In this document: positions 1 through 10,996 of the stretch, piece after piece
Layout of the letters: each line of letters begins with the position of its first letter
How positions within the stretch are numbered: position 1 is the first letter of the stretch
NCBI GenBank assembly: GCA_036874045.1
Contig: JAZBRI010000003.1
Span: forward strand, 6,894,501 to 6,958,500
Direction: 5' to 3'
Source: Cymodocea nodosa
Taxonomy: Eukaryota > Streptophyta > Magnoliopsida > Alismatales > Cymodoceaceae
DNA length: 64,000 nucleotides
Notes under the pieces: generated by a model
What the model was told of the DNA's origin: nothing
The model's database searches: none
Seen by the model: the letters and a program-made list of their open reading frames with translations, nothing else
Position numbers and translations under genes: made by a program

Positions 1-295
1 GCAAACTTGTCTTTTGGGTATCACCAACCGTTACCCCTATATATGTAAGGGGTCATCTATGTCCAAGGGATGTCATGCTAAACCATCCCTTGATTTTGTT
101 CTCTCCCTTCTTTGTACTAGCAACCATACAGCAAGGAATCACGATAGATTGATCACCCGTGGACGTACCCGTGTTGGAGAACCACGTAAATTTGTTGTTC
201 TTCGAATTCTCCACTCGCAATCCTCTCTTCCACACAGATCTCTTCTCCACGCCACCCCTAGATGCTCCACGTTTGTTTGATCTTTTCGCACAACA
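1..295 (+). repeat. 5' LTR (partial) of the Tork-like element
   Basis: The segment repeats at 5127-5421 without indels and ends in CA at 294-295, two bases before the primer binding site. The matching start (TG, 5049) in the other copy shows that about 78 bases are cut off by the window edge. A CTATATATG element at 37-45 is a TATA candidate. Open frames inside it are LTR by-products. Confidence 0.93.
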
Positions 296-297
296 AT

Positions 298-309
298 TGG
301 TATCAGAGC
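298..309 (+). other. Primer binding site, initiator tRNA-Met
   Basis: TGGTATCAGAGC immediately after the LTR is the standard plant copia primer site, complementary to the 3' end of initiator methionine tRNA. Confidence 0.92.
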
Positions 310-344
310 TAGGTTGGACATCTCTGGGTTTGCATATGAAGTTT

Positions 345-718
345 CGAAGAGTTTCATCAAGGTTCAAGCCATTTCTGGAAGGGATCTCTCCATTGTTGTA
401 ACTGCCGTCGTCGCCGGCGCCTGTCTGCACACTCCAACGCCAAGTCGTGCGCCTTCCTCGTCCATGCTCCGTTGTATCTCAAATTTTTAGGACAAGTAAT
501 AAGATTCCTGAAATTCCTTCCTTTAAATTTTCAAAGATATTGATCAAGATTCAAGCCATTTCCGCAAGGATATCCCCCATTTCCGCAATTGCCGTCATCG
601 TCGGCGCCAGTCTACACAATTCGACGCCAAGTCGTGCGCCTTCCTCGTCTGTGCTCTGTTGCATCTCAAATTTTGAGTACATGTAGTAAGCTTCCTGAAC
701 TTCCTTGCTTTGAAATTT
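345..718 (+). repeat. Two-copy tandem duplication (about 187 bp) in the copia leader
   Basis: The leader contains two diverged copies of one unit. Landmarks such as TCAAGGTTCAAGCCATTTC (357) and TCAAGATTCAAGCCATTTC (544), and GCCAAGTCGTGCGCC in each copy, lie 187 bases apart. It is GC-richer than its surroundings and holds no convincing coding sequence. The rest of the leader to the gag ATG at 1047 shows nothing else recognisable. Confidence 0.8.
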
Positions 719-1046
719 CGTGGTCAGAAGTTTCGTATTCAGAGAGATACGGTAGGAGGTGTCTGGCTAGGGCATAGTAGTTTTCTAGACGAGTGACTCT
801 TTGATTGTCAGATTTTGGGCATTTTGTGATTGTGGTTTTGTGCTTGGTTTGTGTGAGTATTTGCTATTGTTTTGTGATAAGTAGTGTGCTTGGCTTATGG
901 CTGATTGCATTTCGTTGAAATTAGTAGTTTCAGTAGCATATTGATGTTGAGATATTGCTCCTATTGTGTACCTTGCCACAGAATTGTGTTTGTTGAAATC
1001 ACATTGTATCTCGTGTGTATTGCTGGTTGTTTGTTGTTTTGAAAAC

Positions 1047-1880
1047 ATGAATACTTCAGGGTTGAAGATAGAAAATTTTGATGGTAAGAATAGCTTCAGC
1101 TTATGGCAAATTAAGATGAAAGCACTTCTAAAGCAACAAGGTATTTGGGCTCATTTAAATAAGGAAACTACTCTAAACAGAAATTCGCTAGAGTTTGAAT
1201 TGCAGGAGGAGAAAGCTCACTCCACCATCTTGTTGTGTTTGTCTAATGAAGTTATAATAGAAGTTGCTGATGAATCTACCTCGTTAGGTCTTTGGCAGAA
1301 ACTTGAGTCATTGTATATGACTAAGTCTTTAACAAACAAATTGTTGTTAAAGCAGAGATTGTTCTCTTTAAAGATGATAGAAGGTGTACCTCTTAAGCAG
1401 CATTTAGATCAGCTAAATGCTATTCTGATGGAACTCAAGAATATTGGAGTAATCATAGAAGATGAAGATGCAGCTCTTATCTTACTTTATTTACTCTCAT
1501 TGAGTTATGAAAACTTTGTTCAGTCTTGTGTAGTTGGAAGAGATTCAATTACATTGGAAGAAGTGAGGTCTAGCCTTCATTCTAGGGAGCTCAGGCACAT
1601 GGTGCATGGTAGAAACGAGGCAAGTGGTGTTGGCCTCTCAGCTCAGCAGCAAGAGAACAGGGGAAGAAGCTAGAGACAAGGTGGAGGGAAGAATAGAAGC
1701 AGAAGCAAGTCGAAGGGCAAGTACTCTAGGGATACTTGCCATTACTGTAAGGAGAAAGGACACTGGAAATCACATTGTCCCAAGCTTATGAACAAAGGAA
1801 AGGTTGCTGTGGCAGAAACCAGTTCTACGTTAGGTGATGACTTTTCTCTTACAGTTTGTTGCAGTGCCTATTCAGATGAT
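1047..1880 (+). pseudogene. gag: gag of the Tork-like element
   Basis: The ATG at 1047 opens a Gag of the copia UBN2/Retrotran_gag type (start MNTSGLKIENFDG, then LWQIKMKALLKQQGIW) that forms the particle packaging element RNA. The frame is open for 209 codons to a TAG at 1671-1673, then continues in the same frame through a basic stretch and a CCHC zinc knuckle (CHYCKEKGHWKSHC, about 1737-1778). An upstream open stretch from 966 exists, but homology begins at 1047. Length and order fit Tnt1/Tork Gag. The single stop before the knuckle would remove RNA binding and all of Pol. Confidence 0.88.
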
Positions 1881-4800
1881 TAGTGGATTATGGACTCAGG
1901 AGCTTTACATCATATGACTCCTATTAGGGAGTATTTTGACACCTACGAGCAGGTGGAGAGTGGTCAAGTGACCTTGGCCATGACGATGTGTGTTCTAGAG
2001 TTGGTGTGGGCACTATAAAATTTAAACTGCATGATGGCACAGTTAGAATTCTGGAGGACGTTTGGCACGTCCCAAAGCTTGGAAAAAGTCTGATCTCACT
2101 AATGGCCCTTGATGCTAAGGGTTATAGATATACAGGTGGTGAGGGGAAGATCAGCATACTGAAAGACTCATTAGTTGTTATGAAGGGAACCAAATCTGGT
2201 CCCTTATAAATTTTGTAGGGCACTCCAATTGTTGGCGCAGTTACATCAGCTATATCTGGTCAGTAGGATTTTTTTGTCATGTGGCACTCAAGGATGGGTC
2301 ATTTGGGGCAGAAAGGAATGCAAAAACTAAGTAGTCTGGGCAAGTTTGATGGGCACAAGGTTGCTTATATTGACATGTGCAAGCATTGTGTCTTTGGCAA
2401 ACAGAAAAGAGTGTCATTTACACGCAATCAGCATAGCTCCAAGGGAGTTCTTGATTATATTCATGCTGATTGTTAGGGGCCTTCACGTCAGCCTTCTATT
2501 GCAGGTTCCAGATATTTTCTTTCCATCATTGACTGTCATTCAAGGATGAACTGGGTTTTCTTTTTGACACACAAAAGTGAAGTTTTTCCTTGCTTCAAGC
2601 ATTGGAAGAAGCAGGTAGAAAACCAAACAGACAGAAAGGTAAAATATCTTAGAACTGAAAATGGTCTTGAGTTTTGTTCTCAAGAATTTGATAACTTTTG
2701 TAAAAATGAAGGCATTACACGACATAACACTGTCAGGCATATCCTTTAGTAAAATGGAGTGGCTAAAAGATTGAGCAGAACACTCCTAGAAAAGGCACGT
2801 TGTATGCTGTCTCATGCAGGTTTGAGCAAAAAGTTTTAGGTAGAGGTTGGTAACACAGCTTCCTATCTGGTGAACAGGTCCCCTTCTAGTGCCTTAGATG
2901 GGAAGATACCTCTTGAGGTATGGTTGAAAAGATCTGCTAGTTATTCAAAGCTTAGAATTTTCGGGTGTCCAGCTTACTATCATGTGAACAATGGCAAGCT
3001 AGAACCACATGCCAAGAAAGGCATATTTGTGGGCTATGGTGTTGGTGTAAAGGGATACAGGATATATGATATTGAATCTCACAAAGTAATATATAGCCGT
3101 GATGTTACTTTTGATGAGAATTCTCTTTTGTAGGCAATAGATAAACTAGCAAGTGAAACACCAGAAATTGAGCACACCCTTCTTGAACAGATGGAGATAG
3201 ATGACGCATAGCAGCCGCCTATCACTGATCAAGTTGAAATTATAGAAATCTCATCTGAAACTCAGGAAAATGAAGTTGAGGAGGAAGAAGTGGAGCAACC
3301 ACCACCAAGAACCATTGGCAAAGATCATCCTAGAAGAGACGTTAGACCTCTGATTAGATATGGCTACGATAGTTTGGTTGCTTTTGCGTTACAAGTAGCA
3401 GTTGAGGTGGAGGATTCTGTTGATCCACCTACATATGAAGCTGCAATGAAAGATTCAGAAGCTGGTCTTTGAATGTCTACTATGGAAGAGGAACTCCAAT
3501 CTCTCCATAAGAACAAGACTTGGGAACTAGTGAAACGTCCAAAGAACACAAATATTGTTGGTTGCAAATGGGTCTATAAGAAGAAGATTGGGACTCAAGG
3601 CAACGCAGGTGTGCAGCACAAGGCAAGATTAGTCGCCAAAGGTTATTCACAGCGAGAAGGAGTTGACTTCAATGAGGTATTTGCTCCTATTGTACGTCAT
3701 ACATCTATTAGAATTTTGTTATCCATTGCTGCAGCATAGAATTTAGAATTGGAACAACTAGATGTAAAGACGGCCTTCTTGCATGGTGAGTTGGAAGAAA
3801 ATATTTGGATGGAACAACCACAGGGTTTGTGGTGAAAGGTAAATCTAATTGGGTGTGCAAATTAAATAAGTCCTTGTATGGACTTAAACAGTCACCACAT
3901 CAATGGTACAAAAGGTTTGATGCCTTTATAATTAAAGTTGGTTTTAGACGCAGCAACTATGATTCATGTGTATATGTTAAAACTCTTGATAAGAGTACAC
4001 ATGTTTATTTGTTATTGTATGTTGATGATATTCTTATAGCTGCGAAGAATATCGAAGTGATACAGGAGTTGAAGGACACATTAAAATCAGAATTTGATAT
4101 GAAGGATCTTGGTCCAGCTGGCAGAATTCTTGGAATGGAGATTAGGCGTGAAAGAAATTCTGGTAAGCTGTTTTTGAATCAACAGAAGTATATTGAGAAG
4201 ATCCTTAGCAAATTTGGTATGGCTTCATGCAAAGCCATTAGCATGCCTTATGACAAAAATGTCAAATTGTCATCTGCGATGTGTCCACAAACTGATTCTG
4301 AAAAGCTTGATATGCAGCGAGTTCCTTATGCACAGGCAGTTGGAAGTCTTATATATGCTATGGTATGCACTAGGCCTGATCTGGCATATCCTTTGAGTGT
4401 TGTTAGTAGGTTCATGTCCAATCCAGGCAGGGAACATTGGAAAGCAGTTAAAAAGATATTCAGATATTTGAAAGGAACTCCAGGTGTTAGCTTGATGTAT
4501 GCAGTAGATCAGGGTTGTACTATGGTTGGTTATACAAACTCAGACTATGCAGGTGATGTTGACAGAAGGAGATCATTATCTGGTTATGTGTTTACATTTG
4601 CAAGTTCTATTGTGAGTGGGAAATCAACTCTTCAGCCTATGGTATCTCTGTCCACAACTGAGGCTGAATATGTGGCTATGATAGAAGCTACAAAGGAAGG
4701 GATTTGGTTGAAAGGCTTACTTGGAGACTTTGGTTGGCACATTGATAAAGCTGATATCTTCTGTGATAGTCTTATCGCTATTTGTCTCTCCAAAGATAAT

Positions 4801-4980
4801 GTCTTTCATGATAGAACTAAACATATTGATGTTAAGTATCACTTCCTCAGGAATGAAGATAGGATAAAGATTATAAAGGTCAACACAAAGGACAATCCGG
4901 CTGATATGTTTACAAAGGGCGTTATTGAAAGCAAGTTCAAGCATTGCTTGGACTTACTCAACGTCTATTGCTGCTGCTGA
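1881..4980 (+). pseudogene. pol: pol of the Tork-like element (protease, integrase, RT, RNase H)
   Basis: Domains in copia order. The protease site DSGA is at about 1893, right after a TAG that replaces a Trp codon. The integrase zinc region (WHSRMGHLGQKG) starts near 2280. The integrase core follows, with RTENGLEF where RTDNGxE is usual and NGVAKRL where NGVAERM is usual, so two catalytic acids are changed. Reverse transcriptase starts near 3480, with YVDD at about 4018-4029. RNase H (GYTNSDYAG, STTEAEYVAM) ends at the stop 4978-4980. Frameshifts fall near 1985 and 3825. Stops near 2474, 2748, 2838, 3131, 3208, 3471 and 3737 often replace Trp or Gln codons. The last 391 codons (from 3805) are open. 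Confidence 0.92.
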
Positions 4981-5048
4981 CCTAAGTTGGGTCTTGGTGA
5001 TCCATCACCTGCTCGTGGTGAAGATTGATGAAAGACAAGTTGGAGATT

Positions 5049-5421
5049 TGTGATGCGTGTGTCTTCCATCAAGTATATGTATGTGTCATTGAATATGGTT
5101 GTATTTCTTTGATAATTTGTACAGGGGCAAACTTATCTTTTGGGTATCACCAACCGTTGCCCCTATATATGTAAGGGGTCATCCACGTCCAAGGGATGTC
5201 ATGCCAAACCATCCCTTGATTTTGTTCTCCCCCTTCTTTGTACCAGCAACCATACAACAAGGAATCACGATAGATTGATCACCCGTGGACGTACCCGTGT
5301 TGGGGAACCACATAAATTTGTTGTTCTTCGAATTCTCCACTCACAATCCTCTCTTCCACGCAGATCTCTTCTCCACGCCACCCCTAGATGCTCCATGTTT
5401 GTTTGATCTTTACGCACAACA
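5049..5421 (+). repeat. 3' LTR of the Tork-like element
   Basis: 373 bp bounded by TG and CA. It follows a purine-rich stretch (AAGACAAGTTGGAGATT, ending 5048) that fits the copia polypurine tract, and it matches 1-295 over its last 295 bases. Sirevirus-like coding sequence starts directly after it, which fixes the right border. Confidence 0.92.
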
Positions 5422-5429
5422 ATGATAAA

Positions 5430-6404
5430 GATCAGATTGTTGTTCAAATATATGTGGATGATATAATCTTTGGAGCAACTTCTAAAAAACTGATAAAAAT
5501 ATTTTCTGAAGAGATGGCTAGTCAGTTTGAAATAAGTATGATAGGAGAACTTTCATATTTTCTAGGACTTCAAATTAAGCAAATGGATAAAGGTATATTT
5601 TTAAATCAAAAAAAATATGCAGATGAAATGCTTAAGGAATTTAATTTTAATGATACAAGGATTTGAGGAACTCCTATGAGTACTTCTTTAAAGTTAGATA
5701 TTGATGACATAGGAAAATCAATAGATCAAAGAAAATATAGATGTATGATTGGTTCTTTACTTTATTTGATAGCTAGTAGTAGACCTGATATTATGTTTGT
5801 TGTGTGTGCTTGTGCTAGATTTCAATCTAATCCTAAAGAATCACACTCAATTGTTATTAAAAGAATATTTAGATTTATACAAGGTACTAAAAATTTCAGA
5901 CTGTATTATTCTAAGGATAGTTCAATATATCCTATAGGATATACTGATGCTGATTACGTAGGATCTAAATCTGATAGAAAAAGTACCAGTGGCACATGTC
6001 AATTATTGGGAAATAATTTGGTGTCATAGTTTAGTAAAAAGCAAAACTGTGTAGCACTTTCAACCACTAAGGTTGAATATGTTGCTGTTGCACTGTGTTA
6101 CACTCAGATTCTGAGGATAAGGCAAACTTTAAAAGACTTTGGATTATCTTATGATACAATTGAGATTTATTGTGATAGTAGTTTTGTAATAAATCTTTCC
6201 AAAAATCCTGTATTGCATTCTAGAGCAAAGCATCTAGAGGTTAGACATCATTTTCTAAGAGATAACGTAATTAAAGGAAAAATTAAATTAGGATTTGTGT
6301 CTAGTAAAAATCAATTAGCTGATATATTTACAAAACCTCTAAAGGAAAATACATTCTACAACATAAGATTGAATTTGGGTATTTGTAGGCTATGTGATGT
6401 ATAA
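5430..6404 (+). pseudogene. Sirevirus-like copia pol fragment: end of RT and RNase H
   Basis: One frame reads from QIYVDDIIFGATS (reverse transcriptase catalytic motif, about 5440) through FLGLQIKQ and RNase H motifs (GYTDADYVGS, STTKVEYVAV, AKHLEVRHHFLRD, ADIFTKPL) to a TAA at 6402-6404. Internal stops at about 5664 and 6027 lie in frame; the second (LGNNLVS, stop, FSKKQN) falls where Trp is usual. The motif wording is typical of Sirevirus/Maximus copia elements, unlike the element at 1-5421. The rest of the host pol lies left of the window. The fragment passes into noncoding sequence by about 6470. Confidence 0.88.
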
Positions 6405-6479
6405 AATGCTTAGACTCCACAAAAGATAAATTTTGTTGATGATGTTGTTTACCTCATAGATATTATATACTTATCATAA

Positions 6480-7500
6480 ATAACTAAGTAATATCTAAAC
6501 TGCTGCATAAGATACTATGTATTTATTGTAATATTATAGTAGTATCTTATTGATTTTAAGTATTTTGTCAAGTTTGATGGCTTTCAAAATTTTAAGTGGA
6601 AGTGTAAATGAAAAACATTAAATACTTCTAGAATCCTGAAATTTTGATTAAATGTTTTCTTTGGATCAATGACAGTACATATGATCATGCATGAATTTGA
6701 CTTGATTGATTAAACTTGTAGAATAATTTATATGTAAATCATCTTAAACTTCTAATCAAAAGTATGAGCTTATTGAAATTGATTCATATTTTCAGTAAAA
6801 TCATAGACGTAAAAATTATATGAGATTTGCGTTTTATTGCATCTGTATTAATGGAATACATATATACTATGCTTAAAATGAAAAGTGCTTACAAAGTGAA
6901 AATCTTTGAGAGTTTATTGATTAGTTTGATCACGAGCCTTTTGTACCTAAGCAAATAGGTATGTAAGGATTGTTGTCTTGAAAAAGGATTCTTTAAATCT
7001 GGCAACATAAGGTTCTGATCAGATTTAGGATTGTTGACTAAAAGCTCATTACACAGGTACATTAGAAAGCTCTTGCATGATTCAAACTTTTCAAACTAAC
7101 TTTTAAAGAAAATTATTAATATTTACTATTTTGAAAAGAAATAGTTGTTTCGTTAACTACAGATATCTTTGAATCAAATATAGTTTCTACCAATATGACT
7201 ACTGATTTATTGAATCAACATTAGTACTTTTGACTATGTTTATTTGAGATACATTCCTTTATTCTTTTTGTGTTAATCATATTAAGTTTAAAGTTATGTT
7301 TTGATTCATATATGAATGAAGTTGATTCTTGAAATCATTCATGATGAATTAAGGATGACAGAAATCGTCTGAAAAGAGAATTTAAAGTGTAGTTATAATT
7401 AACATCTATCTTATACAAATATATTTTGTATGTAATTAAATATATTTGAAGTATATTTGTAGGGGGAGGAATAACAATGTCCAAAACAGATTAATATAAT
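6480..7500 (+). repeat. Diverged copy of the Athila-like 3' noncoding region
   Basis: This stretch aligns by eye with the region before the 3' LTR in the other Athila-like copies (about 17160-18130, 34560-35500, 55860-56850; reversed at 63200-64000). The best-kept part is 6905-7085, beginning GAGAGTTTATTGA and containing TTGATCACGAGCC. It is the most divergent copy, so probably the oldest. A GTAGGGGGAGGA tract at 7460-7471 resembles a polypurine tract but no recognisable LTR follows. I see no gene here. Confidence 0.7.
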
Positions 7501-7996
7501 TCAGAATACAAAGCTTGGTTAATTTGAGTTTAGTCCTCTTAACGTCTTGATGAAATAATTTAAAAGATAAACAAGCTATTTTAGATTCATAAAAACAATA
7601 TTAGAATAGTTTACAATGTTCTCAAGATGATGTTTTATATATGTTAATTATAGCTTGTGAGTTGTCTTCAGAATGTTTCAGTTGAAAGCATTCGAAACTT
7701 ATTTTTGGTAAAGTGTACTAACTAATCATTATGTTATGTAAGGTAACGTGTAAAACTACCTGTAAACAATATTTTACTCGTTAGGTTAGTTAACTCAACG
7801 AGTTATGCTTAAATATTTCGGGTACCTTGATTGAATAAACTTTATTCAATATTCATTTAAAATCCAAACCCGACTTCTATACACATTGAGTTAGTCGCCT
7901 AAAACCCTATTTAAACACTTATTACACGGGCTCTTAGGTTATTTGTAAACTTTGTCTGAAAATCTTTCCCATTTGTTCTTGTTACAACCTGCGACG
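7501..7996 (+). other. Unassigned AT-rich region, possible LTR or leader remnant
   Basis: No ORF of note. It carries one GTTAACTCAACGAGTTA palindrome (about 7789-7805), a TAAGGTAACGTGT segment like those in the Athila and Sirevirus LTRs, and a TATTTAAAC TATA-like box at 7908-7916 about 90 bases before an ATG. It may be the promoter part of an LTR from a family not otherwise complete in this window. Confidence 0.4.
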
Positions 7997-8260
7997 ATGG
8001 TCTCTAAGTATTACAAAGGTCATGGCAGAGGAAAAGGCAAAAGCAGAGGAGATGGAAAAGGAAAAGAAATAGATACTAATGAAGTTCCACGAGCTTAGTT
8101 TAAGAAAATACTTCAAGTAGATAAAAGGTTAGCAAAAATTTATAGTGAATACTTCTTTCCTAAAGGAATACTGAATGAAGTTAGATTAGAGCTTCATAAC
8201 ACTGATGAAAGTATTAAATACATGGGTATTCGAAGTAGGTTTGATAGAGAATCTAAGTAA
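7997..8260 (+). pseudogene. Short basic ORF upstream of the Athila LTR tip, unknown
   Basis: The ATG at 7997 opens an 87-codon frame with one internal TAG (8096-8098). The N-terminus is very basic and glycine-rich (GHGRGKGKSRGDGKGKE), as in nucleic-acid-binding leaders. After the stop it reads YSEYFFPKGILNEVRLE, which has the general look of the start of a PTPP-type ORF; that link is a guess. Its stop lies just inside sequence shared with Athila LTR ends (AAGTAAAAATAGAAGTAAC), so the ORF end comes from a join. I do not recognise the protein. Confidence 0.4.
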
Positions 8261-8348
8261 AAATAGAAGTAACAAATCCAAGTTTTTCTGGTACGTTATT
8301 GGAGATCTAATCAGATATTCTGGTGTCGTGTTGGGAAAATACAAACAA
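8256..8348 (+). repeat. 3' tip of the 5' LTR, element A
   Basis: Nearly identical to 20385-20477, the end of the 3' LTR. It ends in CAAACA at 8348. The remaining 5' LTR, over 2 kb, has been lost or replaced by the unassigned sequence on the left. Confidence 0.82.
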
Positions 8349-8355
8349 GTTTTAT

Positions 8356-8373
8356 GGCGCTGTTTCTAGGGAA
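8356..8373 (+). other. Primer binding site, tRNA-Asp-like
   Basis: TGGCGCTGTTTCTAGGGA, eight bases after the LTR end, resembles the Athila-type primer site TGGCGCCGTTGCCGGGGA with a few mismatches. Similar copies occur just upstream inside the LTR tip. Confidence 0.75.
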
Positions 8374-8452
8374 TTGAATTAATATAAGCAATTGTTAGAG
8401 TTGTTTTGTTTTAATAGCCAAAGTGTTGTGTGTTTCTTCTGTAATTGAGAAT

Positions 8453-9230
8453 ATGGCATATGCTTATGCTCAAAGATTTCTGAAACCTGTAATTAGCATA
8501 TGTGAATTCTGCAATTCTGAAGGACATGACATTTTTGACTGTTTGAAACTAAAACGCTTACAGATGATTAGATACCATGAACAACAAATGAATTATCCTC
8601 GCCGAGTATGAGAATCCTATAGTTTACCCAACTGATGGTCAGTATAGAATGTGTAATATGTTGAGAGACACTGAAGTTTGGGATAGGTATGACAAACTGG
8701 AACGTAGTATAGAGCAAAACCTGGACAAACTAGAATACTTTATGTGTCAGTAACAAGAAGTCAATCAATTAAACTATAAGGAAGCATATTCAGAACCTAA
8801 AATGGATATAATTTACGAAACTAAAAAAACCATAATGAAAATTGATCAAAAATTGAATGTAATGAGATTAGATTATCTGGAAAGAAAGCTAAAAGCATTA
8901 GACAAATATACAATCAAAATACAAGTTATACAACAAGACAATGAAAATTATAATGTTATAAACCTGCATAATTTGCAAAATATACAGCAAACAGAAAATA
9001 TTAATGCAAGAGAATTTAAAGAATGCACTTTAAAACTAAAAACAATTGAAGATCATAAACGTGAAAATGATATACAAAAACATCATGAGAGTAACAAAAA
9101 TCTGGAAGATGTTTGTGTAACATTAAGATCTGGAATTGATATATCATCAAGAACTCAAAATGAAAATGATATGAAGGTGGATAAGAGTAAAAATCAAAAT
9201 GATAATGAAAATGTAATAGCTAAAATCTAG
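8453..9230 (+). pseudogene. gag: Gag C-terminal part with zinc knuckle, element A
   Basis: From the ATG at 8453 the frame quickly reaches a CCHC knuckle (CEFCNSEGHDIFDC, about 8502-8543). After a frameshift near 8605 it continues as a lysine- and asparagine-rich linker, partly coiled-coil-like, to VTLRSG (about 9118), the conserved Athila motif between Gag and protease. A TAG stop lies at about 8751 and the frame ends at 9228-9230. No capsid domain fits between the primer site and the knuckle; a capsid ORF lies instead 6 kb downstream at 14702. Either the capsid was deleted here or Gag is split in this family. Confidence 0.7.
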
Positions 9231-10996
9231 AAATCACTGAAGAACAATCTGAATCTGCTAATGAAGCTAAAAATAATCAAACAAATCAAACGAAAGAAAA
9301 AGAATCTTTTAAATCACAATCTTTAGCACCATATCTTGAAAGATTACAACAAACAATACCTAAAAAACAAGAAAAAATCAGAAAAATTTCTAAAAAAGAA
9401 CTATTAGCTGTTGTGTTTGCCTTAGAAAAGTTTAGATCATATCTGATTGGAGCTAAAGTGATAGTATACATGGATCATTCAGCTTTAAAACATCTAATAA
9501 AGAAAAAAGAGACTAAACCTAGATTGATTTAATGGATATTATTATTACAAGAATTTGATCTAGAAATTAAAGATAAAAAAGGTTGTGAGAATGTAGTAGC
9601 AGATCATTTATCAAGATTACAAATAGAAAAATCAAATATTGAAATTAAGGATAATTTTCCTAATGAACAATTAATGACCATCAACACAATGCCTTGGTAT
9701 GCAGACATAGTTAATTACTTAGTAACTAGTTTAACACCTAAGGATTGGAATAGACAGGATAAGAAATTATTTTTCTCGAGAGTAAAATATTACCATTGGG
9801 AAGACCCTTACTTATTTAAGAAATGTCCAGATCTGGTTTTAAGGAGGTGTGTTCCAGAAACTGAATATCCAAGCATATTATCTTTCTGTCATGACCAAAC
9901 TTGTGGAGGGCATTTTGGTTCAAGGAAAACTACTGCAAAAATTCTACAATGTGGGTTTTATTGGCCAACACTATTCAAAGATGCTCATAAATATTGCTTA
10001 AGTTGTTTAAGATGTCAACAAATAGGAAGAATATCAAAGAGGAATATGATGCCTCTTAATCCTATTGTTGAGGTTGAAATCTTTGACGTGTGGGGAATAG
10101 ATTTTATGGGTCCATTTCCTATGTCTAATCAATTTAACTACATATTGTTGGGGGTGGATTATGTATCTAAATGAATAGAAGCTATTCCTACAAAAACTAA
10201 TGACAACAAAGTGGTAATACAATTTATAAGAACCAATATATTTGCCAGATTTGAAATACCTAAAGCTATTATCAGTGATAGAGGAACTCATTTCTGTAAT
10301 AGAAGTTTTGAAGCCTTAATGAAGAAATATGGAGTAAACCACAAAATTGCAACATCATATCATCCGCAAACAAGTGGACAATTAGAAAGTGCTAATAAAC
10401 AAATTAAGTTAATCTTAGAAAAAGTAGTAAATCCTACTAGAACAGATTGGGCTAATAGATTAATAGATGCACTTTGGGCTTATAGAACTGCTTATAAAAC
10501 AAGCTTAAGTATGTCACCTTTTAGGCTAGTATATGGAAAAAGTTATCATTTACCTGCTGAAATAGAACATAAAGCTTATTGGGCATTAAAAACTCTGAAC
10601 AATAATTTAAATCAAGCTGCTGAAAATAAAACAATGCAACTAATTGAATTAGAAGAATTTAGAAATGAAGCTTATTCGAAGACTGTAAGAGAAAAAGAGA
10701 AAATAAAATCCTAGCATGATAGAAAAATTATTCCAAAAAGCTTTGAAATAGGACAAGAAGTATATCTTTATATGGCTAGACTCCATAACCATCCAGGAAA
10801 ATTAAGATCTAGATGGGCATGACCTTACATAGTTCGAAATATTTACCCTTATGGAGCTATTGAAATTGAAAATCCTAAAAATCAGAATATATTTAAAGTA
10901 AATGGACAAAGACTTAGACCTATTCTGAAAACACCAAAAAGCTCATTTGGAATTGTAGAAGAAGTCAGAGTAAAAGATTACTTAAGCTTTACTTAG
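9230..10996 (+). pseudogene. pol: Athila pol fragment: RNase H and integrase, element A
   Basis: One frame runs from 9230 to the stop 10994-10996. It starts with a lysine-rich linker (APYLERLQ) and jumps directly to RNase H ([29 protein letters not shown], about 9389), so protease and reverse transcriptase are deleted. RNase H ends near VADHLSRL. The integrase follows, with its HHCC region (CHDQTCGGHFG to CLSCLRCQQ), catalytic D in GIDFMGPFP, D in ISDRGTHFCN and E near SGQLESANKQ, then MSPFRLVYGKS. Stops at about 9529, 10172, 10712 and 10820 replace Gln or Trp codons. Enzymatically dead. Confidence 0.92.

Larger units (their letters stand above)
1..5421 (+). mobile_element. Ty1/copia (Tork-like) LTR retrotransposon, degenerate
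   Basis: Copia-order element: LTR, initiator-Met primer site, gag, then protease, integrase, reverse transcriptase and RNase H, then LTR. Only about the first 78 bases of the left LTR lie outside the window. The 295 visible bases of the left LTR align without gaps to 5127-5421 with 14 differences by eye (about 4.7%), 13 of them transitions. The element is dead: gag-pol has about ten in-frame stops and at least two frameshifts, and two integrase catalytic residues are replaced. It sits inside a Sirevirus-like pol fragment that resumes at 5422. The target duplication cannot be checked because the left flank is missing. Confidence 0.93.

Noticed and set aside
14-280. 88-codon open frame repeated at 5140-5406
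   Set aside because: It lies entirely within the two LTRs of the copia element; its conservation is LTR identity, with no protein family.
8423-8611. Upstream methionine at 8423 as the Gag start
   Set aside because: Homology and composition fit a start at 8453; the ten extra codons overlap primer-site-proximal leader. Both remain possible.
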